A stretch of DNA of 64,000 bases, taken from contig NC_068346.1 in NCBI RefSeq assembly GCF_014633365.1, forward strand, positions 17,567,030 through 17,631,029, written 5' to 3'. Under the pieces are notes generated by a model. The model was not told the origin of the DNA, made no database searches, and saw only the letters and a program-made list of their open reading frames with translations. Position 1 is the stretch's first letter. The number at the start of each line of letters is the position of its first letter. The position numbers and the translations under genes are program-made. Source of the DNA: Diospyros lotus. Lineage: Eukaryota; Streptophyta; Magnoliopsida; Ericales; Ebenaceae. Below, one piece after another: positions 37,269-48,614 of this stretch.

Positions 37269-40200
37269 TATTGAGCCAACTTGCTCATATTAATTAAGTT
37301 TTTTTGATTAACAAAAAGAGAATTTTCAATATACAAAATATAATATTTTTAGTGATTAATAAAAATAGTATTTTTATTAAATATTTTAATTATAGTATTG
37401 AATTATGTTTAATTAATTTATAAAATATTTCTCATAACATCTGTATTGCAAAAAAATATTATTTTCTATTAAAAATATTTTTTATATAATTTTTAGATTA
37501 ATTTATAAAATATTTTTCATAGTATATGTGTTACCAAAAATATTATTTTCTATTAAAAATATATTTTTTAATTTAATTTATTAAACATTTTTTCATAAGT
37601 GTATGTATTTTCAAAAATGTTATTTTCCATTAAAATTATTTTTCAAACTATTTCTAAAGTATATAAAAAATAATTTTGCGAAATTTGAACAAAAAAAATA
37701 ATTTTTCACTATTGCTACAGCAGTGCCCCCTCCAACGGTCAGAATTTTGACCGTTGCTACAGTACACATTACCGTTGCTACATTGTAGTTGACCGTTGCT
37801 ACAGTGAATTTGACCGTTGCTACAGTGCTGCTACAGTAATTTTCAGAATGCTTATAAATAGCTCTAAATTCATTTTGGAGAGCATTCTTTCTATCCAAAG
37901 CACTCAAAAGCTCCCAAAAGCCTCAAGCTAATTTTCAAGCATTCCAAAGCTCTTAAAGATTTATTACACATCCACCGAAGAGCCACAAGGCAAGAGGAGA
38001 AAAAGAGATCGCAAAGCCGAATCCGATCTTCTCTATTCAAACTGAGGTAATAATTTATTTATTTATTTAAATATTATTACCTTGTATATTTTGTGTTTAA
38101 TTTCTTATTTATGTCCAAGTGTGGACAATTATTTATGAACAATTAAATTATCATTATGGATTGTATAGGTTTCCTAGAACCGTTAAAATCGAGATGATTA
38201 TAGTTTTCAAAGTAAGTTAGGTGAAAACCTTGGTGTTGGTGGTTTTCCTAGAACCCGTTGTAATCTAGGAGTATATCTAGTTTCCAAGGTGAGTGTAATA
38301 CCCCATGTTCGTATGAAGTTGCCACGTAATTTCGATGAGTTTAAGATACTGAAAAATTGAATTAATAGCAGTTACAAGTACCGAATCAACTGCAGGGAGT
38401 GTCTCGGGGTAGAATTATCTAAGAAAAATGATATGGTTTTGATGAGCGTTTCGAGATAGAATTTATGGTATCGAAATAAATCTGATCGGGAACAGTTTTC
38501 AGTACAGCTAAAATGCAGCTATTAATTAGGCTGCTAAACCGAATAATTGCAGGAAGCTTCCGAAAAATCAATGGAACCCTAGGAGGGCTCCGGTTTTGCG
38601 TATCGAGCAACCCTTCAGTGGTTTCGGGATGAAACAACAGGCCGGTGAGAATACTGGGATGAAATCGTTATTATCGAGTAACTTTAAAATTATTAATTGT
38701 GCGTTTTCGGTATTATAATGCAATTTAATTCAGTGTTTGAAAGCATATTTGCAATTAGGGTATTTTATAAGTGAAATAGGGATAAATTTTAAATTAAAAT
38801 ATGTAATTTTATTATTATTATTATAGTTTAATTATAGTTATATATATAATATGTATGAGGGCATGCGTATGAGGCCCATTCCCTGCAAATCCAACGCTAT
38901 GCTCTGCAAATTGATTATGCACGCAAAATCTCGATGCCCTGCAACGTGATAGCTGCCAGCGGAGTGTTCTTCACTCAAAGAGGTATGGGCAAGCAAGCGT
39001 GAGGCGATGGTGAATCTCGGCTATAAATAGGAATGGAGAGATTGAGGGAAGCAACCAAGGAAATGGCAACAAGCAGCTTCTGCCGAGAGAGAGGAAGAGA
39101 AGGCTTGCGAGTTAGGGGGGAAAGAGATCGTGAGAGAGAGCTTGGGCTGAGCATGGCCGAGGCAGAGAAGAAGATCGAGAGGACGAGCTGGGGCGGCCAT
39201 GGCCGCAAGAAGCTCACAACAGCCGCGATCGGCAGCCATGGCAGCGGCTGGAAGCAGCCGCTGGATGCACGAAGTAGGCGGCGAGGCTGGTGCCAGCATC
39301 TAGGGTGGCTGGGGCGAAGTTGGCGCGGTCGTGGGAGGCTCGGAGGCGGCCGGGGAAGACAGGTGCGGCCATGGCCGCAGCCGGTTGCAGCGAGGAACAA
39401 CCAGCCGCAGTTACAAATGGCTGCCAGCGGTGGTGCGGCGGTTGGGGTCGTGCCCAGCGAGGCCGTGGCGGCCGACGGTGGGCGGTGGCAGCGGCGAGAG
39501 GGGCAGCTGGTGCATGGGCGGCTGTGGCGCACGGTTGGTTCGCAAGTGCAGGCGCGGTGAAAAAGAGGAGGAAGAAGAAGAAGGGAGAAGAGAAAAAGAA
39601 AAAAAGAAAAGAGAAAGAAAAGAAAAAATAGGAAAAAATTGGGAAAAATCTTGAAAAATCCCAAAACAAATAGGAAATTATGTTTCGATAATATCCCGGA
39701 GATTTTGGCAAGAAAAATGGCCCGAGCACGTGTTTTCGGGAATATGGCACGCATATCGAGAAAATAGAGATGCTAAGTTAAGGATGCTTTGAGGCTAAAG
39801 TTGAAGAGATTCATGCAAATTTTGAGGTTGGCACATAAATCGAGGCGAGGCACGGATATCGAGTTAGCCCGATAAGCTTGAGAAGGTAAGTGGTACTTCC
39901 TCGAAAATGTTTTCATCATATTGACATGCCCTGATATGTATCCATCACGTAGACTGCATACATGATTATGAAATGCATAAATACACGTTGATATCATTAA
40001 TCACGCGCATTTGTGGCCGTATGGAGTACGAACTGGCACCGCTACTTTACCAAGGGTGCACCCATACACCTCGGTCTCGAAAGAGGGGGCCACAAAAATG
40101 GTAGGCAGCATGAGGGGTGCAGTTGATACCTACGATGAAAGACATTGCATACACACATGACATAACATTATGTACCCTTACTTAGATGATTTATCATCTA

Positions 40201-40940
40201 ACTTAGGTTTTGCCCCTGGAATATTCAAATGTTCCAAGAGGAAATTGTAGCAGATACAAGGATAAATGAGGCATGAAATGGCACTTAGCAGAATGCAGGA
40301 AGAATGAAATGTATGTTACGTAGCCCCTATATTTGAGTTCTGCTACTTTAGATTCTGAACGTTTTGAGAAATGTTGAATTTATTTATGATTAATGTTAAG
40401 ATATCAGGTTTCGATCTTTGCTTCCGCATTTAATGTGTATGGTGATTCTCTTTCGAGATTAATATATGGGAATTCTGGGACGAATTTGAGGAATGATATG
40501 GATTAGTTTTAATGTTTGGAAGAAAAAAAAAATTTATTATCCTGGAATTGTCCCAAGATATAACGCGCCCGAGAAAGCAGGGCGTTACAGTGAGTTAGTG
40601 TAAAAACTTTGGTGAGATTAGTGGAACCCCAAGGGTGGTTGAGACCTTGGGAGAGTGGAGTAGGTGTGTGTGTAGAGACACCGAACCACTATAAATTGTC
40701 TTGTGCCTTATTTATTTATTCTTGCTATATCTTGTGGCTTGCAATCTCAAGCTCGCATATATATATATATATAGTTATAAAATCTTAATTTGTTTAAAAT
40801 TAAGTAACAAGAATTTAAAGAAAATAATTTATATATTCTTAAAGAAAATAAATAATCAATAATATTTATTGAATTAGAGAAAAACTTTAAACACTCAATT
40901 CACGCCCCCTCTTGAGTGGCCATACCTTAAGGGACCAACA
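37269..40940 (+). repeat. 5' LTR of the Sirevirus-like element (interrupted)
   Basis: It aligns with the 3' LTR from its CCAACTTGCTCATATTAATT start to the GGGACCAACA end. It has a mutated start (TATTGAG against TGTTGAT) and a short internal duplication absent from the 3' LTR. Without the nested unit and one target duplication it is about 1,371 bp. Both LTRs have a CCGTTGCTACAGT short repeat series (about 37,735-37,835 here). Confidence 0.88.
38294..40589 (+). mobile_element. Solo LTR, Ty3/gypsy type, nested in the Sirevirus 5' LTR
   Basis: The unit is 2,296 bp, begins TGTAATACCCC, ends GGGCGTTACA, and is flanked by a perfect duplication GTGAG (38289-38293, 40590-40594). TATAAATA at 39022-39029 precedes a GC-rich leader-like stretch and an A/G-rich tract (39,556-39,655). 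The start aligns with the copies at 11,932 and 55,728. Minus-strand ORFs through its GC-rich part are low-complexity and not credible genes. Confidence 0.88.
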
Positions 40941-40942
40941 AT

Positions 40943-40954
40943 TGGTATCAGAGC
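40943..40954 (+). other. Primer binding site (initiator Met tRNA)
   Basis: TGGTATCAGAGC lies two bases after the 5' LTR end. Confidence 0.85.
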
Positions 40955-41009
40955 AGGCTTCTAAAATAGTTAAACCCTTAGTTTATACTTTAATTTAGAA
41001 GAGATCTAG

Positions 41010-42149
41010 ATGGCATCATTCACCAACCAAGCTATAGTCGAAGGACCCTCACCCTCTAGACCACCATTCTTTGATGACACAAATTTTGCTTATTAGAAAA
41101 TGAGGATGGAGTCATATTTATTTTCAATAGACTACTATTTGTGGAAAATAGTTAGAGATGGCTTTGTTACATCTAAAACCGAAGAAAAGGATTGGAATGA
41201 AGAAGACATTAAAAAGCATCAATTGGATCATAAAGCTAAATACATAATCTTTTGTTCAATCCTCCCTAGTGAATATGAAAAATTATCTGCTTGTTCTACA
41301 TCACATGAAATTTGGAGAAAATTAGAAGTAGTATATGAAGGTGCCGATCAAGTAAACGATACTAAGATTAATCTCTTAATGTCTCAATATGAAGAATTTA
41401 AATTACTTCAAAGTGAAAATATTAGTGATATGAATGGTAGATTCCAAAAGATTATAAACAATCTTAAGATGTTAGGAAAAATAATTGTAGAAGAAGATCA
41501 AATTAAGAAAATCCTTAGATCTCTAACAGTAGATTGGCAACCTTTAGTGACTGCCATTTCTCAAGCAAAGAAATTAAAAGAATTAAAAATAGAAGAATTA
41601 ATTGAAACTCTTCTAACTCATGAATTAATATTAAACAAGACTAATGAAGATGCTAAAGGCAAAAAGACCTTAGTCTTAAAAGCAAATGAACAAACCGAAT
41701 CTAGTGAGGAGGAAGAAGAGGATGAAATGGCTCTTCTATCAAAAGCATTTGCTAAAATAATGAGAAAGAGAGAAAATGAGCATAGAAAAATACCTCCTGC
41801 TTGCTTTAAATGTAAGAAGAGTGGGCACATGCAATTTGATTGTTCGGAAGATAAGAAAGAAAAGAAATTAGAAAAGAAAATATTTAAAAAATTAAAGAAA
41901 CATGCTTTCTCAGCACGGGATGCCGATGATTCATCTCAATCCGAAGAGGAACAAGCACAAATGTGCTTCATAGCTATAAGAGAAGAAGAAGAAGATATGG
42001 AGTTAGAAGAATTAAAAAAAGCATACGAAGATCTTTACATAAAATATCAACATATTAAGAAAGAAGTAAAAACCATCAAGAAAAATCACAAAGAAGAAAA
42101 TGAAAAATTAAAGGGTAAAATAATGTCTTTAGAAGAAAAATCACAATAA
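41010..42149 (+). pseudogene. gag: gag of the Sirevirus-like element
   Basis: The frame opens at 41010, has one stop at 41094 (TAG where Trp is usual), and is then open for 349 codons to 42149. It has a copia capsid region, a CCHC zinc knuckle CFKCKKSGHMQFDC, an acidic stretch (SSEEEEEDE) and a C-terminal coiled coil rich in Glu and Lys. The coiled coil continues in frame beyond the TAA at 42147 until the hAT insertion. Large gags with coiled-coil C-termini are usual in Sireviruses. Confidence 0.85.
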
Positions 42150-42377
42150 CTCAATAAGGAGAATGGAGATAAATTAAAAGATCAATTAACTAATCTTCAA
42201 GAAGAAAACAAAATATTAAAAAGTAAAAATAATAAATTATTAGTAGAAAAGAATGCTATAGAGAAAAGTTTAGCCACATTAATTTTAAAGAAAAATTCTA
42301 AATCCAAACCAAGGTACAAAACACCTAAGAGAGAATGAAAACAACCTAGATGGAGACCACAACCTAAGAGAAACAAT

Positions 42378-42807
42378 TAGGGGTGTGCAAAAAAACCAGC
42401 ACACCGCGGAAACCGGCCAGACCGAACCGAACCGCATCGAACAAGTCAGTTTTTTCATCAGAGCGGTCAGAAAACGGTTTGCCGTATGCCCAAACCTGCG
42501 GTTTACATGGTTTGGGCCCTTGGTGGTTCGGTTTCAAACCGAACCGCCAGATTTTTTCAAATTTTTGTGTATAATAAAAATTATAATTATATAAATTATT
42601 ATTAAATTAATAAAAAAATCGTCCTTAGCATTAATTAAAGATACCTGCGCGGATGCCAATTCCATTCATCTCCTTTGCATTAATTAAAGTTGCGCAAGTG
42701 CCACTGCCAATGCCATGAAGACTTATCCTTTGCATTAATTATAAGCCATTTTGAATTGACAGACTCAACCCTTCTCTCTCTCCTGCAACACAAGTGGCGC
42801 ACTGACG

Positions 42808-42850
<43 letters not shown>

Positions 42851-43441
42851 TTCTCTCTCTCTCTGCTCCCACCATTCTCTCTCGCACTCTCTGTGCTCGA
42901 CACAACTAGTACCTCCATTTCTCACTTCTCTTTCTGTCACATTATCTCTCTCTCGCTCTTTGCTCCCATAGCCTCTCTTCCATCGCTGCAACTACCTCAT
43001 ATCGCCGCGAGCTCCATCGCCGATATCTCCACCGCCCCCTACTGTTGCCATCCACAACACTGTAGTCGATGGTCGCTGTCTCGTTGCATCTTGCTCGGTG
43101 CTATTGTGTGGGATGTCTAGCCCCCCTGCCTCTCTCTCGCACTCGCGCTTGCTTACTACCACTATAAGTTATCTCTTTTAGTGTTCTATTGGGTTCTGAG
43201 TTTCAAGCTTTAGGACTATTCTATGGATTTGGTTTAGATATGTGGTTGTTGCTTGCTTTTGATTAATATTGCATTAGACCGCGAAAACTGCACCAGACCG
43301 TACCGCAAATTGCGGTGCAGTCTGGTGCAATTTTCGTGAACCAAACCAAACCGTGCGGTTTGGTTTAATGCCAAATTGCATGTGCGGGTTAGCATGTTGA
43401 AAATACCCTAAATCGACCAAACCGCACCATGAACACCCCTA
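42378..43441. mobile_element. Non-autonomous hAT-type DNA transposon
   Basis: Short terminal inverted repeats TAGGGGTG and CACCCCTA bound 1,064 bp. The flanks GAAACAAT (42370-42377) and GAAATAAT (43442-43449) form an 8-bp target duplication with one change, as expected for hAT. Subterminal regions are rich in short motifs such as CCGAACCG and GCGGTTTGG, also usual in hAT elements. The middle holds (CT)n and (CA)n microsatellites (about 42,812-42,864). No transposase is present. Host gag-pol reading resumes across the insertion. Confidence 0.85.
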
Positions 43442-43449
43442 GAAATAAT

Positions 43450-46400
43450 ATAGTACAAATGTGGATACCAAAAGGGGTGATACAAATAATGAATGAGTTA
43501 GATCACAAAATTTTAAATGTTGCTCCTCATTCACATACATAAAAAATAATTAAATCATTTGATCCCAATGAAGAACGATTCAAAGGACCCGTCTATGAAT
43601 GGGTACCCAAAACTAAAGCATGATCGTTTAAATGTGCAGATGTGCGTGACGACCACAATGGGAAACAAGTGGTATATGAACAGTGGTTGCTCACGGCACA
43701 TGACCGGTGAGAGAGATTTATTCTTAGATCTCTCTCCCAAAGATGGAGGATTTGTTACGTTTGGGGACAATGCCAAAGGTAAAGTGGTTGGTATAGGTAT
43801 GATTGACCAGCCAAATTCCATTATTATTAGAAATGTTCTATTAGTAGAAGGTTTAAAACATAATCTTCTTAGCATTAGTCAATTTTGTGATGATGGCTAT
43901 GAAGTTATTTTTAGACAAAGGCACTGTTTCGTTATTGATAATTTTAACTCCATTATTATTTGTGCTAATAGGCAAGGAAATGTATATATTGCTAATATTG
44001 AGGAAATTAATGCAAAAATGTCTTATGATGAAAAATGAAGATATTCTCTTATGGCATAGAAGATTAGGTCATGTTAATCCAGACTTAATTAGAAAAATAG
44101 CTAATAAGGATTTAGTTATAGGTCTCCCAAAGATAAAGTTCAATGAAAAAATATGTATGTTGCCAAGGAAAACAAACTAGAGCTTCCTTTAAATCTAAGA
44201 ATGAAATATCAACCAATAAACCTCTACAACTCTTGCACATTGACTTATTTGGACCCACTCAAACTAGAAGTTACGGTGGAAAATTTTATGCATATATTGT
44301 AGTAGATGACTTTTCTAGATTTACATGGGTTATGTTCTTAGCATCAAAGGATGAAGCTTTTCAAAATTTTGTCAAACTAGCTAAAAGAGTTGAAAGAGAG
44401 CAAGATGATAGAATTGTCACTATTAGAAGCGATCATGGTGGGGAATTTGAGAATAGACATTTTATGGAATTTTGTGAAGCAAATGGTATTCTTCACTAAT
44501 TCTCCACACCTAGAACCCCACAACAAAATGGTGTTGTTGAAAGGAGAAATAGGACTCTTTAAGAGATGGCTAGGACCATGCTTTTGGAGAATAACTTGCC
44601 AACATATTTTTGGGCCGAAGCGATCAATACCGTTTGTTATATCCTAAATAGGTTTAATTTAAGACAAGGCATCAAGAAAATACCATTTGAATTATACTAT
44701 GACAAAAAACCTAATGTATCCTATTTTAAAGCCTTTGGATGTAAATGTTTTATCTTAAATACAAAGGACAATGTAGGAAAATTTGAGGCTAAAAGTGACC
44801 AAGGAATCTTCCTTGGATATTCAAATACTAGTAAGGCTTATAGAATATACAATATTAGAACAAATACCTTGGAAGAATCCATTCATGTGAAATTCAATGA
44901 GCATATTGAAACAAAAAGAAAAAATAAAGATGAAGAGATAATATCCATAGATCCATCTAAGGAAATGGAGAAGTTGAATATTCAAGAAGAAACTAAGGAT
45001 GAGTCTCCAAACTCTTCATCTAAAGCCCAAGAACAACCTTTAGAAAAAGAAGACTTAGATAAACTTCCTAAGAGGTTCAAACATGCAACAAGCCACCCTA
45101 TAGATCAAATCCTAAGGGATCCGAGCCAAGGAATAATGACTAGGGTGTCCCGGCATCAATATTATAACAATGTGGCATTCATATCAAAAGTTGAGCCAAC
45201 TTGTGTAGATTAAGCCCTAGAAAATGAGTTTTGGATTAAGGCTATGCAAGAAGAATTAGATCAATTCAAAAGAAATGAAGTATGTGAATTAGTTCCTAGA
45301 CCTAAAGATAAATCTATAATAGGAACCAAATGGGTTTTCAAGAATAAATTAGATGAAAATGAAAATATAATAAGAAACAAGGCAAGGCTTGTAGCTAAAG
45401 GATATTGCCAAGAGGAAGGCATCGATTTTGAAGAATCTTATGCCCCCGTAGCTTTAGAAGCAATCAGGATGTTTTTAACCTTTGCCTCTCACATGAATTT
45501 CATGTTATATCAAATGGATGTGAAGAGTGCATTCTTAAATGGCTACATAAATGAAGAGGTTTATGTGAGACAACCTCCCGGTTTTGAGGATCCTCATTTA
45601 GAGGACCATGTGTATAGATTAAGAAAAGCCTTATATGGTCTCAAACAAGCTCCTAGAGCGTGGTATGAAAGATTGAGTAAATTTCTTATTGAGAAAGGTT
45701 TTTCAAGAGGAAAAGTTGACACAACCCTATTCATAAAACATGAGGAATCCAATATAATAATAATTCAAATATATGTAGATGATATAGTATTTGGAGGAAC
45801 AAGTGAAAAACTTGCAAAGATTTTGCAAATTTAATGACTAGTGAATTTGAGATGAGTCTCATGGGAAAACTCAAATATTTTCTAGGCCTCCAAGTAAAAT
45901 AATCAAAAGAAGGAATCTTTGTCTATCAAACAAAATATATCAAAGAAATGTTAAAGAAATTTGGAATGGAAAATGCTAAAGCAATAGGCACACCTATGAG
46001 TACATCCACAAAATTAGATAAAGATGATCAAGGGATAAGTGTGGAACAAAAACTTTATAGGAGTATGATAGGGTCATTACTTTATCTAACGACAAGTAGA
46101 CTTGGTATCATGTTTAATGTATACTTATGTGCAAGATTTCAATCAAATCCCAAAGAATCTCATGTATTGGCAGTTAAAAGAATTTTCAAATACTTAATTG
46201 GAAACCAAGATGTAGGTTTATGGTATCCAAATAGGGATAATTTTGAATTGATTGGATATTCCGATGCGGACTTTGCAGGTTGTAAAGTAGACCATAAGAG
46301 CACTTCTGGAACTTGTCAATTGTTAGAAAACAAGTTGGTTTCATGGTTCTCAAAGAAACAAAATTCGATAGCATTATCTACTGCTGAAGCTGAATATATA

Positions 46401-46718
46401 GCTATCGGTAGTTGTTGTGCTCAAGTTCTTTGGATTCGTCAAGAACTACAAGATTTTGGAATAAATTTTAAGCAAACTCCTATTTGATGTGATAATACCA
46501 GTGCAATTAACCTCTCTAAGAATCCAGTGTTGCATTCAAGAACAAAACATATAGAGGTTAGACATCATTTCCTTAGGGACCATGTCCAAAATCAAGAAAT
46601 ATCTCTTGAGTTTATCCCAACAGAATTACAATTAGCAGATATTTTCACAAAACCATTGCCACAAGAAAGATTTGAGTTTATTCGGAGGGAATTAGGGATA
46701 ATAAATCCCTTTGGGTAA
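43450..46718 (+). pseudogene. pol: pol of the Sirevirus-like element: protease, integrase, RT, RNase H
   Basis: The protease motif reads NSGCSRHMTG; the usual catalytic Asp is Asn (codon 43679-43681). The integrase has WHRRLGHV, a frameshift near 44,155 in the second half of the zinc finger, then LLHIDLFG, RSDHGGEF and, after a stop at 44,497, PQQNGVVERRN. Further stops lie at 44,560 and 45,211 and are consistent with Gln codons changed by C to T. RT spans about 45,244-45,900 with [23 protein letters not shown] and YVDD at 45,772-45,783; a frameshift follows near 45,820. RNase H (45,948-46,718) has YSDADFAG, STAEAEYIA and LADIFTKPLPQ, with a TGA at 46,485 where Trp is usual. Confidence 0.88.
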
Positions 46719-47413
46719 CTTAGAATATTAAAATAATAAAATAAAAATGAAAAAAATAAAAAAAGGGGGCGACCTAGATAAGGTCGAACCCCTTATTATC
46801 TCTCTGACTCCCTTCTTAAAAACCCTCTCTGTTCTTTCTCCTCTTACCCAATCCTCTCTCTGTCTCATCTCTCTCTCGTTGCCATCGCCACTAGTGTCCT
46901 CTCCAGTATCTCACTCGTACGCCGTCGTCTCTCTGTCGTGCAGCCAATCGGATCCACGGTGAGTTTATGTTTATTTTTTTTTCATTTTTTCGTTGTTTCT
47001 TCATGTATCTCGGATTTCATGGTTATTCGTTGTTCATTTTTTCTTCTATCTTTGTGCTTGTGTTTTTTTTTGTTCTTGTTAGGATTTGTGTGCTCTACTA
47101 TCCCCAACCCCCAAATCCTCCAAACCTTCATGTAGTGCCTGATCAAAATGCTTGCCCTTGTTCTTGCCTGATCAAAACCCCCGCTCTCACTCTTGCATAT
47201 CGCTACTCTGTTACTATCTACCTCCTTCTTGCTCTCACCCTCGCCCTCATCATCTCACCCTCGCCTTCTTGCTCTCATCCTCGCCTTCACCCTCGTCCTC
47301 GGCCTTTCGCCTCTGTTAAACGAAACACCAAAAATAGTGGCAAGTCAGTGTTTTTTTTTTTTTTTTTTAAAAAAAAAATAATAAATAAATAAATAAATAA
47401 AAACTAAAAGATC
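46719..47413 (+). other. Leader-like region between pol and the LBD pseudogene
   Basis: After the pol stop comes a purine tract (AAAAAAAGGGGGCG), a CT-rich stretch with TCTCTCTC runs, a donor-like CACGGTGAGTTT near 46,958, a T-rich stretch, and a T-run passing into an A-run and (AATA)n just before 47,414. It looks like plant 5' UTR and intron sequence rather than retroelement coding sequence. This suggests, without proving it, that non-coding parts of the host gene were captured too. Confidence 0.35.
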
Positions 47414-48018
47414 ATGTCAGGACCCGGTTCTCCTTGCGATGCTTATAAAGTATTAAGAAGAAAATGTACTCAATCATGTGTCTTTGCCCCTCACTTCTGT
47501 TATGAAGAAGGATTTTCTGATTTTGTAGCTATCCATAAGGTTTTTGGTGCTAGTAATGCTCAAAGCTACTAGACCAGCTTCCAATTAGTGATTGTTATGG
47601 GGCTGTTACTACACTCTTGTATGAAGCTCAAGCTAGGCTTCAAAATCCTATCTACGGTTGTGTCTCCTACATTTTTTCTCTCCAACAATAGATCGTCGAT
47701 CTTCAATTTCATTTAGCTTTATTGGAGGAATTATTATTTGCAAACTTTTATGTAAACTCTCTTAATGTTTAAAATTGGTTTCAAACAGAAACTAATTTAA
47801 ACCTATATTATAACAATGAATCTTTCCTTGTGGATAATCCAAACCTTATTTGGAATTTTGAAAACCCGGTCATCCAAGAAGAAAATGTGTCGTTTTCTTA
47901 TTTTCAAGAGGTTAGTTTGCAACCTTATCCAGTCGAAACTAGCAGCAGCCAATTGCCATTCCCCGGTGATATCGATGAACTTGGATCAGTCGTGTTCGGC
48001 AATCAGCATCAGCATTGA
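47414..48018 (+). pseudogene. Captured LOB-domain (LBD) transcription-factor sequence inside the retrotransposon
   Basis: From the ATG at 47414, 52 codons match the start of the plant LOB domain: [21 protein letters not shown] (part of the CX2CX6CX3C block) and [10 protein letters not shown] of the GAS block. A one-base deletion near 47,561 leads to a stop at 47,570. In the +2 frame the domain continues with [25 protein letters not shown] and a degenerate leucine-zipper-like coil, with stops at 47,689 and 47,770. The same frame then stays open to a TGA at 48,016, giving a family-like length of about 200 codons. The second zinc-block Cys is Tyr. Wording is closest to class I LBDs of the LBD16/18/29 group, from memory. 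LBD proteins are nuclear DNA-binding regulators of organ and root development; this copy cannot make one. Confidence 0.85.
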
Positions 48019-48241
48019 GCATCGACGGAATCCAAAGCTATCAAAGTGGGTCACTTAAATTACTATTTTGTAGATTTTGTAATGTTACTGTATCCCTTGA
48101 CTATTTTATGATTTTTTTTTTAATGTTGTGTAATCTTGGATTATGCTCAATATTGTGAATTATGCTTGATATATTTCTCTCATGAGTTTTATTGTTTATA
48201 TATCTTTATTCTCTCAACTTACAATAATTTTTTGATTATGA

Positions 48242-48614
48242 CAAAAAGGGGGAGAAGAATGAAAAGATATGTATAAGAGTGACTTGTAATTTTAAGTTGT
48301 AAATATTTTTATATAGGAGAAAAAATTTATGATATTTTTTTGAGGTAAGGAAATTGTATATTTGAGAGATAGGAAATCAATTTAGGCATTCAAGGCAAGG
48401 CAAGCGGGTGCAATCAAGGCAATCAGGTTTGCTTCTTAAAACTCTTAAAATATATATATATATTTTATCTATTAAGTTATATCAAAAATAATTTTATGTT
48501 ATTACTATTTTTGATAGGGGGAGCTTATAGTATAAAATTAAGAAGGAGTTCAAACTATTTTATCAAATTAATCATCTCATAAATCATGTTTTTGTCATCA
48601 TAAAAAAGGGAGAA
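48242..48614 (+). other. Multiple polypurine tracts before the 3' LTR
   Basis: AAAAAGGGGGAGAAG near 48,244, ATAGGGGGAGC near 48,516 and AAAAAAGGGAGAA directly before the LTR (48602-48614) are successive purine tracts. Repeated tracts of this kind are a known feature of Sireviruses. The last one is positioned to prime plus-strand synthesis. Confidence 0.6.

Noticed and set aside
38975..39754. Minus-strand ORF of 259 codons inside the second solo LTR
   Set aside because: Same compositional effect as in the first solo LTR. Four other frames are open across the same stretch, and no motif is recognisable.
42680..43120. ORFs rich in Ser/Leu or Arg/Glu within the hAT-type element
   Set aside because: They translate (CT)n and (CA)n microsatellites. 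No hAT transposase motif is present.
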